DNA of 64,000 bases, taken from NCBI RefSeq assembly GCF_024505045.1, contig NZ_JANIBM010000014.1, positions 1 to 64,000 on the forward strand. The letters run 5' to 3'. The stretch is from Methylomonas aurea (GTDB lineage Bacteria; Pseudomonadota; Gammaproteobacteria; Methylococcales; Methylomonadaceae). Under the pieces are notes generated by a model. That model was not told the DNA's origin, did no database searches, and saw only the letters and a list, made by a program, of their open reading frames with translations. The position numbers were made by a program, and so were the translations under genes. Positions 18,219-27,498 of the stretch are shown here, one piece after another; within the stretch, counting starts at the first letter, position 1; each line of letters starts with the position of its first letter.

Positions 18219-19808
18219 TCAGTCGAGTTTATCCATCCGATCGCTCCAACTCAGGTTGTCGCGGACGAAATAGCGGTATTCGGACCGCTTCTGCCGATTC
18301 AACACATACAACGAACGGCCGATGCCGCGGCGGCGGAAGCCGCCGTTTTCCTTGTCGACGATTTGGTCGCGCCAGGCGCCGAAATTGACGTAGGTGAAAT
18401 TCTTGCGCGTCGGGCTGTCGATATCGGCCTCGGCTTGCAGCGGGATGTGGGTATGCCCCTCGCCGTGGATTTGAAAGCCCTGTTTCAATAAAGCTTCTTG
18501 AAAGGTTGGGAAGGCCAGCAGGTTTTTCAAACTGGCGCCGTCCTCGCTATACACCGAACTTGGCCGGACTTTTTCCAGCCAGTCCAGCACTTTCAGCACG
18601 CCGCGCACGAACTGCAATTGAATCCGCGACTGCAAAAGCGATTCGGTCAACTTCAGCCAATATCTGGCCAGCCTCAGACCCAGACGTTGCGAGCTTGGCG
18701 CGCTGGCCAGCGTGTAGTCCCAGCTCAGCCAGTCCTTCAATGCGCTGAACAACTCGTTTTCGATGATGGTGCGAACCCTGGCGTCGGTCGATGATCGGCT
18801 GGTTTCTTGCAAGATCCGGCTCACAGCGGCCGAGTTCGGTCGGTAAAGGTCCAATTCGTCCAGGATCCGCTTGATGCGTGTCAGATTCGGCGCTGTCGCC
18901 CCGGGCTCGTTGAATGCTTCAGCCAATTTGGTCTTGCTGTGCCAGATGAAGGTGGACAACACGCCGGCTGCCACCGTGTCGCCGAAACAGGCCTCGGTAA
19001 ACGGCCGGTAATTAAGCTTTTGCCAGGCTTTGGCTGCCCAGCCGTCCTTGGTATTCCAGCCCGGAACATCGGCAGTCGCGCTAATCGCCAGAGAATTGCT
19101 GCGGTCGCGCCATTGGCCGTGAGTGACGAACAGCCGTAAATCGGCGTCGCCCCAGTAAAACGGCAGCCACGGCACGCTGTCGGTGGCTTTGAAACGATTG
19201 GCGTCGCCGAAATACATGTTGCCGATCCAGGCCCGGTATTCCGGTTTCAGACTGGAAACAGGCTGGCCCAGGCAGTCCTCGTAAAACCGCCGCAGCACCT
19301 CGGGATCGGCGAATATTTCCTTGTCGTGGTTGCCGAGCAATACCAGAACGTTAAGGTCCACGTTCGGGTTTTGATCCTTTAAGTCGCCGGGGAGCTGTTT
19401 CAGGTGGTAGAAAAATCCGCCCGACTGCTCTCCTTTTGCAGGTGGCCGGTCGTGTAGTAGCAAAATCCCGTCCATGATCTTGTGCAGGCATTCCTTGAAT
19501 TGCGGATTGCTGCGTTGCCACGGGTAAACCCCGGCTTCAGCCCAAACCGAGGTACGGATCATATCCACGACATCGCCGTCCAATATCAGCGTCAACTCGT
19601 CGATGTCTTGATTTTGGCAAGTATCGGTCAAATCGGCGAAAAACTCCGCCCAGACCGTTTCTTCGGCACTTTGGTTACCGACCGTGCCGTCGGTGAAATG
19701 TACGTCGCTGATCACGACGCAAAGCCGGTTCGAGGCCTTGCCGGAACCGGCCGTCGCCGGCTGCAGCGTATCCAGCGTTAGTTGCAGGTCTTGTTCGGTG
19801 ATTGTCAT
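18219..19808 (-). CDS. Metallophosphoesterase of unknown substrate
   Basis: A 529-aa calcineurin-like phosphoesterase with the complete metal-binding set: ISDVHFTDG, LILDGDVVD, VLLGNHDKE, LFVTHGQW and IHGEGHTHIPL. Large helical insertions (about residues 230-430) separate the last motifs, making it nearly twice the minimal domain. No signal peptide is visible. It is the third gene of a reverse-strand cassette after the GMC oxidoreductase and the alpha/beta hydrolase, 11 nt behind the latter. Substrate unknown; context suggests a lipid or phospholipid-like phosphodiester (inference). Confidence 0.85.
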   Translation of the reverse strand: MTITEQDLQLTLDTLQPATAGSGKASNRLCVVISDVHFTDGTVGNQSAEETVWAEFFADLTDTCQNQDIDELTLILDGDVVDMIRTSVWAEAGVYPWQRSNPQFKECLHKIMDGILLLHDRPPAKGEQSGGFFYHLKQLPGDLKDQNPNVDLNVLVLLGNHDKEIFADPEVLRRFYEDCLGQPVSSLKPEYRAWIGNMYFGDANRFKATDSVPWLPFYWGDADLRLFVTHGQWRDRSNSLAISATADVPGWNTKDGWAAKAWQKLNYRPFTEACFGDTVAAGVLSTFIWHSKTKLAEAFNEPGATAPNLTRIKRILDELDLYRPNSAAVSRILQETSRSSTDARVRTIIENELFSALKDWLSWDYTLASAPSSQRLGLRLARYWLKLTESLLQSRIQLQFVRGVLKVLDWLEKVRPSSVYSEDGASLKNLLAFPTFQEALLKQGFQIHGEGHTHIPLQAEADIDSPTRKNFTYVNFGAWRDQIVDKENGGFRRRGIGRSLYVLNRQKRSEYRYFVRDNLSWSDRMDKLD

Positions 19809-19819
19809 CGTTTGCTACC

Positions 19820-21562
19820 TCAATTCCGGTGTTTGTTCAAAAATTCGACGAAGCGCGGAAACACGTCTTGCGCGGCGTTCTTGCCCATGATCACGTCGGC
19901 ATGGCCGTAATCCGGAATCACGGCCAGCTCGTGGCGGCCCGGTACGATTTTTTCCAGGCGCTGGTGGCAGACGATGTTGGAGTCGCGGAACAGGGCGTTG
20001 TCCTGGCCGGCGACCAGCAGGCACGGGGTCTGAATGTCGGCGGCATCGGCCAAGTAGTTGTCCGGCAGGCTACGGTAGCGCGGTTCGTTGGGCAGATACT
20101 TGACGGCGGTGTTGCCGGCATTGACCATTTTCAACACGTGGCGGTAGTAATTGACGGCACTGCCGCCGAACAGGTCACCGCAGCGGCGATGGGTGACGTC
20201 ATGCAGATTCTCGTGTTTGTACAGCACCGGAAAACCCCAACCCCACATGAAACTCAGCATGTGGCATTCCGGCGAATCGCATTCGTGGTGGAAGGCCGAG
20301 ATCGCCATCGCCAGCAATTTGCCGGCGCCGAAGCCGGGGTCGCGCCGCCAATGCGGATTCAGATAATCCACGCCCAACAGGTAATCGGCGGCCAACGGCC
20401 CCAAATACAGTTTGATTTTGGCCGGCAGCGGCACGCACGGCGTCAGCGATACGCCGTTGGCGATCAGGCTGCGGATGCCGGTCACGGCCTTGCCGAACAG
20501 GCTCATACTAAACGCCAGTGCGCCGAAACAATGGCTGATCACATGGATCCTTGCGTCCGGGCCGACGGCTTGGCGTACGGTCGAGATCGCAGCCGGCATG
20601 TCGTACAACGCCAGATCGTCGACGTTGTAACGGTGGCGTTGCAGGTTGTACGAATAGCGGTTGCTGATCCGGCCGTCCAGGGTCCAGACGTCGGTATAGC
20701 CCTGGTCCAGCAGATAGCTGGTCAGGTTGTAGTGTTCCGGCATGATGAACATGTCGCTGGCGGCAGTCAGGCCCGGAACCAAAACCACCACGTCGTTGCT
20801 CGGCGCCCGCTTGAAGCGCAACAGGCTCAAGCCCAGCCGGTCGGCGGTAGTGAACGGGTGGGTCGATATTTCGGCGTCCTTGACGCCTTCCAGCGTATAC
20901 AACGGAATTTCGCGGACGAAGGCGCCCATTTTCGGCGTCAGCGCCGGTTTATAGACTTCCCACAAGGCGCCGAGGAAAAAGCCGCCGAAGCGTTCTACGG
21001 CGTGCAGCCGGTCGGCTACGCTATCGCCGCTGGCGCGGATCGTGGTCAATTGTTTGGCGAAGTCCATGATCTCGATGTGCAGGATACCGGTGGCGTAGAC
21101 CTTGGCCTTGGCTTCCTGGTCGGTTTCGACGTGGCCTTTGAACAGATTGGTGAACAAGGTCGTGGTATCGGCCCACAGGTCTGGCCCGACGTTGTCCTGG
21201 ATTTGTTTGGCGCCGCTCAGCGTCAGCTTTTGGCCGTTGCTGTCGGTGAAAAACAGCCGGTACAGCATTTGTTTGCGGTTAGCGTCGGCGCTGTCGACGA
21301 ACAGGTTGAACACGCCCTGGTCGACAATGCGGCGGCCGCCGACCAGATCGCCCTCCACCCAGCCGATGGCGGCGGCTTGGTGGCGATCGTTTTCCAAAAA
21401 GGTATCCAGATCGTCGCTCTGGATAGTCAGATGAAACATGAAGTAATGGCCGTCGGCCTTGCCTTGGTCGTAACCGTCCTGAAACGCGGTTTGGCCCGGG
21501 CTGAGATAGCCTTTCATTTCTTCGGTGAATTCGAACGAGGTTTTTACAGTGGAGTCAGTCAT
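19820..21562 (-). CDS. Alpha/beta hydrolase with Cys nucleophile and novel N-terminal domain
   Basis: A 580-aa protein. Residues about 1-210 are an unassigned domain (contains GHYFMFHLTIQSDDLDTFL and ATGILHIEIMDFAKQL). From about residue 235 there is an alpha/beta hydrolase: oxyanion region VVVLVPGLTAASDMF, nucleophile elbow ISHCFGALAF, with Cys345 where Ser is usual, probable Asp521 (LLVAGQDNALF) and His554 (IPDYGHADVIMG). A Cys nucleophile is known in PHA synthases, so an acyltransferase or polymerase-like activity is possible. Start ATG 21562 is preceded by GAGGACA; an open frame upstream lacks homology. It lies 23 nt behind the GMC oxidoreductase. Confidence 0.82.
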   Translation of the reverse strand: MTDSTVKTSFEFTEEMKGYLSPGQTAFQDGYDQGKADGHYFMFHLTIQSDDLDTFLENDRHQAAAIGWVEGDLVGGRRIVDQGVFNLFVDSADANRKQMLYRLFFTDSNGQKLTLSGAKQIQDNVGPDLWADTTTLFTNLFKGHVETDQEAKAKVYATGILHIEIMDFAKQLTTIRASGDSVADRLHAVERFGGFFLGALWEVYKPALTPKMGAFVREIPLYTLEGVKDAEISTHPFTTADRLGLSLLRFKRAPSNDVVVLVPGLTAASDMFIMPEHYNLTSYLLDQGYTDVWTLDGRISNRYSYNLQRHRYNVDDLALYDMPAAISTVRQAVGPDARIHVISHCFGALAFSMSLFGKAVTGIRSLIANGVSLTPCVPLPAKIKLYLGPLAADYLLGVDYLNPHWRRDPGFGAGKLLAMAISAFHHECDSPECHMLSFMWGWGFPVLYKHENLHDVTHRRCGDLFGGSAVNYYRHVLKMVNAGNTAVKYLPNEPRYRSLPDNYLADAADIQTPCLLVAGQDNALFRDSNIVCHQRLEKIVPGRHELAVIPDYGHADVIMGKNAAQDVFPRFVEFLNKHRN

Positions 21563-21585
21563 GTCGGTGTCCTCTGGCGATGGGG

Positions 21586-23343
21586 TTATACGCCCAAGCT
21601 GGCGTCGGGTGCGATGCCGGTGATGCCTTCGGCGATCCACTCGGCGGTAGCGGAGATAGTGGCGATCGGATTGGCGCCGACTGCGCTCGGCAGGATCGAG
21701 CCGTCGGCTATGTATAGGCCTTGGTAACCGAAGGCCTGGCCGCGGCTGCGCGGGTCGGCGGAGACCACGCCTTTCTCCGCCGAGTCGGCCAGGATGCAAC
21801 CGCCCAACGGGTGCACCGTTACGTTGTGTTTGACCGGCAATTCCCAAGTCGGCAACGGCAAAAACAGCTTACCTCTAATAAAGGTATTGAAGCGTTTGCC
21901 GGCGTCCAGGATGGCCTGGTAGAGGTTCATGCTGCTGTCTTGCGGCCAATCCAGGTCGATGCGGCCTTCTTGGTTCAGGGTCAAGCGGCCGTCGCCGTTA
22001 TCCAAACCCATGCAGAGCAGTACGCCGCTTTTCGAAGACAGATCGTCTTTCAGGATTTCGTGTAGCGAAAATCCCAACGAACCGTTCCAGACCCCGCTGA
22101 CCAGATATTTTTTCAGCCAGGCAATTAACGCCTTCGCCGCGCGGACCAGTTTGCGCAGTAAACTGGTGGGAAACGCTCCCTCGATATACCAGGCTAAAGT
22201 CGCCGGGTAGGAAGCGTCCTCCAGTATGAAGGCGCGATCGCGCTGGAAACGGTCGAACAGGTGGTAGTCGGTGTATTGGGTAATCACCGGGCCGTAGTTC
22301 GGGTCGGCTTCCTTTTTACCTTCGATTGCGAACGACAGAAAATCGCCGTTGCCGGAAAACCAGCGGCCCAGTTGCGCGCTTAATTTGGGCAAGGTGCGGT
22401 GAATGTCGCGGCAGCGCAGCAACAGCTCGTTGGTGCCGAAGGTGCCGGCCGATACGACCACGCGCCGCGCGGTAACGGTTTGCACTGTGTCTGCTTCCAA
22501 GTCGCGGAATTCGACCCGATAGCCGTATTCGCCGCCGGCTTGCGGATCGTCGCTGCCGTCGGCGCCGAGCGGGACGATTTTCTCGGCTTGGCGGTCGGTT
22601 TGGATTTGGCCGCCGTGGTGGTGTTCGCCGGCGTAGAGGTAGTTCAGGTCCAGCGTGTTTTTGGAATGGGTGTTGCAGCCGATGTCGCACTCGCCGCAAT
22701 AGGTGCAGGAGGTTTGGGTGGCGCCGTAGCGGTTTTTCTCCTGGAGGCCGATGGCCAGCGGTTGCTCTCGGCCGTTGTAGCTGTAATCGTTGCCGAAAAA
22801 TACGCAAATGTCGGCCAGCTTACTGGTGCGGTTGTCGTGGGCGGCGAATTCCTGAAACAGTTCGGTGCGGACGATTTTGCGGCGCGGATCGGTTTGCCAG
22901 GACGGTACCGGCCGCGCGCCCAGCACTTGCTTGGCCACCCGGTAATAAGGCTGTAACGTGTCTCGGTTTATCGCCGCGGGCCAGCCTTGTTCGAAGACGT
23001 GGGCTGGCGGCTCCAAAAACACGTTGGCGTAAATCAGCGAGCCGCCGCCTAGCCCGGCCGAAATCACCGCATCCATTTTTTTGTAGTTGCGGATGTCGAA
23101 CAGCCCGCGCAATTTCTTGTCCTGAATGTGCTTGGGCCGCTTCACCGCATTGCCGTCGATGCTCCAGAAGCTGTCGGCAATTTGTTTCGGTGAGCGGGCG
23201 AAAGACGCCATCGGATAGCGCCGTCCGCGCTCCAGCAGCAAGACCTTGTTGCCCCATTTTTGCGCCAAGCGGCAAAAATTGATGGAGCCGCCGAAGCCGC
23301 TGCCGATGATGATGGCTTCGTAATCTAAATCCGGACCGGCCAT
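21586..23343 (-). CDS. GMC-family oxidoreductase (cholesterol-oxidase-like)
   Basis: A 585-aa FAD enzyme: dinucleotide-binding IIIGSGFGGSINFCRLA at residues 11-27, the second flavin motif AGLGGGSLIYANV, and the GMC C-terminal domain with HPLGGC and LYIADGSILPSAVGANP. The closest recognisable type is the cholesterol-oxidase-like ChoD group, which shares the cysteine-rich motif CTYCGECDIGC (Cys213, 216, 219, 223). No signal peptide is seen, so it is cytoplasmic or peripheral. It heads a three-gene reverse cassette with a hydrolase and a phosphoesterase. A lipid alcohol, sterol or hopanoid substrate is plausible but unproven. Confidence 0.87.
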   Translation of the reverse strand: MAGPDLDYEAIIIGSGFGGSINFCRLAQKWGNKVLLLERGRRYPMASFARSPKQIADSFWSIDGNAVKRPKHIQDKKLRGLFDIRNYKKMDAVISAGLGGGSLIYANVFLEPPAHVFEQGWPAAINRDTLQPYYRVAKQVLGARPVPSWQTDPRRKIVRTELFQEFAAHDNRTSKLADICVFFGNDYSYNGREQPLAIGLQEKNRYGATQTSCTYCGECDIGCNTHSKNTLDLNYLYAGEHHHGGQIQTDRQAEKIVPLGADGSDDPQAGGEYGYRVEFRDLEADTVQTVTARRVVVSAGTFGTNELLLRCRDIHRTLPKLSAQLGRWFSGNGDFLSFAIEGKKEADPNYGPVITQYTDYHLFDRFQRDRAFILEDASYPATLAWYIEGAFPTSLLRKLVRAAKALIAWLKKYLVSGVWNGSLGFSLHEILKDDLSSKSGVLLCMGLDNGDGRLTLNQEGRIDLDWPQDSSMNLYQAILDAGKRFNTFIRGKLFLPLPTWELPVKHNVTVHPLGGCILADSAEKGVVSADPRSRGQAFGYQGLYIADGSILPSAVGANPIATISATAEWIAEGITGIAPDASLGV

Positions 23344-23584
23344 TGATACCTCCTCGAGAAAGATTTTTTATTATTATTGGAATGGGCCGAGTCCGTCTGT
23401 TAACTAATTAACTTGTAAAAAGCCCAGTATTACAAAGCCTTGCACAATGGTCAGTCGACTCGGTCGAGCCAGTATAGACCAATTGGCAATTGACTTCGAT
23501 GGTTAACTATGAAGCTCGCCGGCGCCGATTCCGGCCGGCGGCGCTATACTGCAGGCACGAATAGCAATCCGTCAGGAGCAAGGT

Positions 23585-24814
23585 ATGAAAAAGATAGTGG
23601 TGGACAATCCGGTAGTGGAAATCGACGGCGATGAGATGACCAGGATTATCTGGCGTTTCATCAAGGACAAATTGATCCTGCCTTATCTGGAATTGCCGAT
23701 CGAATATTACGATTTGGGCATCGAGCAGCGCGATGCCACCGACGACCAAGTCACGATCGATGCCGCCAACGCGATCAAAAAACACGGCGTCGGCATCAAA
23801 TGCGCGACGATTACACCGGACGAGGCCCGAGTAAAAGAGTTCGGCCTGAAAAAAATGTACAAATCGCCGAACGGGACGATCCGCAATATCCTGGACGGTA
23901 CCGTATTTCGCGAACCTATCATCTGCAAAAACGTGCCGCGTCTGGTGCCGAACTGGACGCAGCCGATTTGTATCGGCCGCCATGCCTTTGGCGACCAATA
24001 TCGCGCCACCGATTTCGTCACCAAGGGCAAAGGCAAATTGACGATCAGTTTTAAACCGGACGACGGCGGCCCGGAGCAAAGCCATGAGGTCTATCATTTC
24101 GATGGCGACGGCGTGGCGCTGGCGATGTATAACACCGACGAATCGATCGCCGGTTTCGCCCGTAGTTGTTTCAACGTCGCGCTGGACCGGGGCTGGCCGC
24201 TATACCTGTCCACCAAAAACACGATCCTGAAAAAATACGATGGCCGCTTCAAAGACATTTTCGAACAGATTTACCAGGACGAATATAAAGCCCAATTCGC
24301 CGCCAAAGGTATTGTTTACGAGCACAAATTGATCGACGACATGGTCGCGTCGGCGCTGAAATGGAACGGCGCTTTCGTCTGGGCCTGTAAAAATTACGAC
24401 GGCGACGTGCAATCGGATACCGTCGCCCAAGGTTTCGGTTCGTTGGGTCTGATGACATCGACGCTGGTAACGCCGGACGGCATGACGATGGAGGCAGAAG
24501 CCGCGCATGGCACCGTCACCCGCCATTACCGGCTGCACCAGCAAGGCAAGCAGACTTCGACCAATCCGATCGCGTCGATCTTCGCCTGGACCCGCGGGCT
24601 GGCCTTTCGCGGCAAACTGGATGGCAACGCCCAACTGATCGATTTTTGCCATACCCTGGAAAAGGTCTGCGTCGATACCGTCGAGTCCGGGCTGATGACC
24701 AAAGATTTGGCCGTGTGCATACACGGCGACGCGGTAGACGACTCGCAATATTTATCCACCGAGGCTTTTTTGGCGGCATTGCAAACGAATTTGGAACGCA
24801 GTTTGGCGTTGTAA
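23585..24814 (+). CDS. icd: NADP-dependent isocitrate dehydrogenase, eukaryote-like type
   Basis: TCA-cycle enzyme converting isocitrate to 2-oxoglutarate. The 409-aa sequence is of the homodimeric subfamily found in eukaryotes and some bacteria, not the E. coli Icd type: it starts with [14 protein letters not shown], has [20 protein letters not shown], the NADP-binding [16 protein letters not shown] and the [11 protein letters not shown] motif. A TATACT at 23545-23550 upstream could be its -10. Downstream are weak hairpins and A6T6, not a convincing terminator. Confidence 0.95.
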   Translation: MKKIVVDNPVVEIDGDEMTRIIWRFIKDKLILPYLELPIEYYDLGIEQRDATDDQVTIDAANAIKKHGVGIKCATITPDEARVKEFGLKKMYKSPNGTIRNILDGTVFREPIICKNVPRLVPNWTQPICIGRHAFGDQYRATDFVTKGKGKLTISFKPDDGGPEQSHEVYHFDGDGVALAMYNTDESIAGFARSCFNVALDRGWPLYLSTKNTILKKYDGRFKDIFEQIYQDEYKAQFAAKGIVYEHKLIDDMVASALKWNGAFVWACKNYDGDVQSDTVAQGFGSLGLMTSTLVTPDGMTMEAEAAHGTVTRHYRLHQQGKQTSTNPIASIFAWTRGLAFRGKLDGNAQLIDFCHTLEKVCVDTVESGLMTKDLAVCIHGDAVDDSQYLSTEAFLAALQTNLERSLAL

Positions 24815-25285
24815 CCGGTTTCCGACCGGCCGAAACGGCGAAAAAATTTTTTCAGCCACGGATTTCGCCGTTTTTGCGTTATCGATTGATTTGCTTAATA
24901 AATATCGATTCGAAATTTTTTTGACTTGTTTCAGAACGTGATTCAGCACAACTAATCAGGCAAATTTCACAGTGTTTATCCGGAAAATGGTGCTATTATC
25001 GCGCGACCTGATTGGGAGTGCCGCCTTTTCGCCGTTCTGGCGATGCCGTTGCCGAACCGGGTACTGTAGCAATCCGATAAATGTTCTCCGCGGGAGTGGT
25101 TTGGCGACAAGGGGTGTTCAGGGAAAGTCCAGACTTTTCCGTAAAACCTGGCCGCCGGATAGAGGGGCTGACCGGAAACTTACAGTTGGAACGACCAACA
25201 ATTTCCAGGAATCGCGCCGCCCACAGCCTCCTCGCGCTAGCAGGCTAAGGACGAATCCGAGCCTGGCTTAGCGAGACGAGACTTC
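24815..25285 (+). ncRNA. Long untranslated region with a probable structured leader upstream of the acyltransferase
   Basis: A 471-nt gap with no convincing protein. An extended -10 (TGCTATTAT, hexamer 24994-24999) would start a leader of about 280 nt. Within it GTTGG (25185-25189) pairs with CCAAC (25195-25199), enclosed by GGAAA (25174-25178) and TTTCC (25202-25206), while CCTGG (25147-25151) can pair with CCAGG (25205-25209), an alternative that overlaps the previous stem. GCTAAG near 25246 can pair with CTTAGC near 25267 just before the start codon. This looks like a regulatory 5' UTR, but it matches no riboswitch class I recognise. Confidence 0.35.
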
Positions 25286-27409
25286 ATGACTTCTGCCAAT
25301 CCCCACTTGCTTCATCTGAAATACCGCCCCGATATCGATGGCTTACGCGCCGTCGCGGTGCTTTCCGTCGTCGTTTTTCATGCTTTTCCCAATGGGTTGA
25401 AAGGCGGATTTATCGGTGTCGACATTTTCTTCGTTATTTCCGGTTACCTGATTTCCAGCATCATTTTTCAGAACCTGGAAAAAGGGACTTTCAGTTTTGG
25501 CGAATTCTACGCCCGCCGGGTCAAGCGCATCTTTCCTTCGCTGATTCTGGTCCTGGCCGCGAGTTACGCCTTCGGCTGGTTTGCGCTGTTTGCCGACGAA
25601 TACAAAGAGCTAGGCAAGCATATCGCTGCCGGCGCCGGCTTTGTTTCCAACTTTGTGTTGTGGGGCGAAGACGGTTATTTCGATTATTCGGCGGAAACCA
25701 AGCCGCTGCTGCATTTGTGGAGCTTGGGGATAGAAGAGCAGTTTTATATCGTTTGGCCCTTTCTGATTTGGCTGGCTTGGCGGCGGAATTTCAACATATT
25801 GACCGTCACTGTTCTGGTGGCGCTGGTGTCCTTTTATCTGAACATGCGGGGGATACGCTTTGATAGCGTGGCCACGTTCTATTCGCCGCAGACCCGTTTT
25901 TGGGAGTTGTTGTGCGGCAGTATGTTGGCCTGGCTCGCGCTGTACCGGAAAGGTGCTTATGCGCCTTTCCGGGCCAAACTCGATGCCTGGTTGGCGAGCG
26001 TGGTGTATCGCGAGACGCACGAAGCGGACGGCAAGACTCTGGCCAACGCCTTGTCGTTTATCGGCTTGTTTTTGTTGGTTTACGGATTTTCCATCATCAA
26101 CCGCAATTTTTACTTCCCCGGTAAATGGGCTGTGATTCCGATGCTGGGTGCGGTACTGATCATCTCGGCCGGGCCGCAAGCCTGGTTCAACCGGATTGTT
26201 TTGTCTAACCGCCTGGCGGTCTGGGTCGGCGTGATCAGTTTTCCGCTTTATCTGTGGCATTGGCCTTTACTGTCGTTTGCGCGGGTTCTGGAAACGGAAG
26301 TGCCCAGTGTCAATATACGTTTGGTCGCGGTGGCGCTGTCCGTGGTGTTGGCCTGGCTGACATACCGCTTGGTCGAGCAGCCGATACGTTTCGGCAAGGG
26401 TAATAAATCCAAAACGGTTGTGCTGATGGGGATGATGTTGATCATCGGCAATATCGGTTACTTCTCTTACTTGAAAGACGGCTTCGAGTTTCGCCAAGCC
26501 GACGCGTCCAGTAAGACCAAGTTGTTTGCAGACGTCAAAGGCACGGTGTTGTTTAATACGCCGGACGATTGGGTTGACGACATCTGCAAAGCGGAATTGG
26601 GCGCCAGTTACGACTATCTGATTTGCCGCTTTACGACTTCGACCCCGAAAACCTTGGTCGTCGGCGACAGCCACGCCGCGCAATTCGTTTACGACTCGAT
26701 ATCGAAAGGTGTCAACGATCTGGCGTTAGTGGCAGTAAATGGCTGTCTGCCCTTTGCCGATTTGGTCGCTATCAACCCGTACGAAGAGTTCTCGGAGAAA
26801 GCCTCGCGCTGCAAAGTCGTGATGCCGATCGTGCTAAAAGTACTCAGGGATTTTCCGTCGATCCAGCAAGTGGTGTTTGCCACCCGCGGGGCGATGTACG
26901 TTGACGGCTCTGGCTATGGCGACATCGAGAAGAAAAATACCTACCGCATCATCAAAGACCCGAACGACTTGCTACCGGAAAATTACAACCGATTTATTTC
27001 CGGCTATGTGGCGTCGATTAACGAGATTCTGAAATTCGGCAAACAGGTCATTTTCGTCGAGGACGTTCCGGAAATCGGCGTCGAAGCCAGAAGTTGCGTC
27101 GAAGACCGGCCGATAAAAATTACCGACAAAGTGCGGCCGGATTGCAACGTCCCGCGCAAATCTTTCGACCAGAGAAATACTAACTACCGCCATGCGGTCG
27201 GCTCGATCAATGCCGCGACCGAAAACCGGATCAAGATTTTCCCGGCCTACGAATATTTGTGCGACGAGTCGTCGTGCGGAGCCGGCCTGGAAGACGACGT
27301 TTCCTACTTTTACGACGACGACCATCTGTCCCTGCGCGGCAGCCATTATATTTTCGGCAAATTCTCCGAGTGGCTGGCAAAAGCGTCTTCTCCGTCCTCT
27401 AACAATTAG
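25286..27409 (+). CDS. OafA/YrhL-type acyltransferase with SGNH domain
   Basis: Integral membrane O-acyltransferase of 707 aa that modifies surface polysaccharide or a similar glycan. The N-terminus is the acyltransferase-3 domain: YRPDIDGLRAVAVLSVVVFH with the catalytic His, then GGFIGVDIFFVISGYLI, and about ten membrane helices up to residue 390. The C-terminal half is a periplasmic SGNH domain with VVGDSHAAQF (Ser) and the late DDDHLSLRGSHYIF (Asp, His). The two domains together resemble OafA and peptidoglycan acetyltransferases. No polysaccharide genes adjoin it. It has a long structured leader and a hairpin terminator. Confidence 0.92.
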   Translation: MTSANPHLLHLKYRPDIDGLRAVAVLSVVVFHAFPNGLKGGFIGVDIFFVISGYLISSIIFQNLEKGTFSFGEFYARRVKRIFPSLILVLAASYAFGWFALFADEYKELGKHIAAGAGFVSNFVLWGEDGYFDYSAETKPLLHLWSLGIEEQFYIVWPFLIWLAWRRNFNILTVTVLVALVSFYLNMRGIRFDSVATFYSPQTRFWELLCGSMLAWLALYRKGAYAPFRAKLDAWLASVVYRETHEADGKTLANALSFIGLFLLVYGFSIINRNFYFPGKWAVIPMLGAVLIISAGPQAWFNRIVLSNRLAVWVGVISFPLYLWHWPLLSFARVLETEVPSVNIRLVAVALSVVLAWLTYRLVEQPIRFGKGNKSKTVVLMGMMLIIGNIGYFSYLKDGFEFRQADASSKTKLFADVKGTVLFNTPDDWVDDICKAELGASYDYLICRFTTSTPKTLVVGDSHAAQFVYDSISKGVNDLALVAVNGCLPFADLVAINPYEEFSEKASRCKVVMPIVLKVLRDFPSIQQVVFATRGAMYVDGSGYGDIEKKNTYRIIKDPNDLLPENYNRFISGYVASINEILKFGKQVIFVEDVPEIGVEARSCVEDRPIKITDKVRPDCNVPRKSFDQRNTNYRHAVGSINAATENRIKIFPAYEYLCDESSCGAGLEDDVSYFYDDDHLSLRGSHYIFGKFSEWLAKASSPSSNN

Positions 27410-27434
27410 CTTTCCTTTAATTCTCCCCCCTAAC

Positions 27435-27468
27435 GCGGCCGGCTCGGCGCCGGCCGCGCACTGTTTTT
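27435..27468 (+). terminator. Rho-independent terminator after the acyltransferase
   Basis: GCGGCCGGC (27435-27443) and GCCGGCCGC (27449-27457) form a 9-bp stem with a 5-nt loop, followed after six bases by TTTTT (27464-27468). It lies in the convergent gap with the P-type ATPase gene. Confidence 0.7.
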
Positions 27469-27498
27469 AGAGCAAGCCACCGCGTCCAACCGCAGCGG

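Noticed and set aside
19802-21727. Very long open frame on the forward strand opposite the alpha/beta hydrolase and GMC genes
   Set aside because: It mirrors GC-rich third positions of the real reverse genes, has no family motif and is rich in His, Gln, Arg and Val; a shadow frame.
24815-24852. Terminator after icd
   Set aside because: Two tiny stems (CCGGT/ACCGG and GCCG/CGGC) precede an A6T6 run, but the stems are short and separated from the T run, so not convincing.
25080-25230. RNase P RNA-like GGGAAAGTCC within the acyltransferase leader
   Set aside because: Only this short stretch matches; the other universally conserved RNase P segments are absent.
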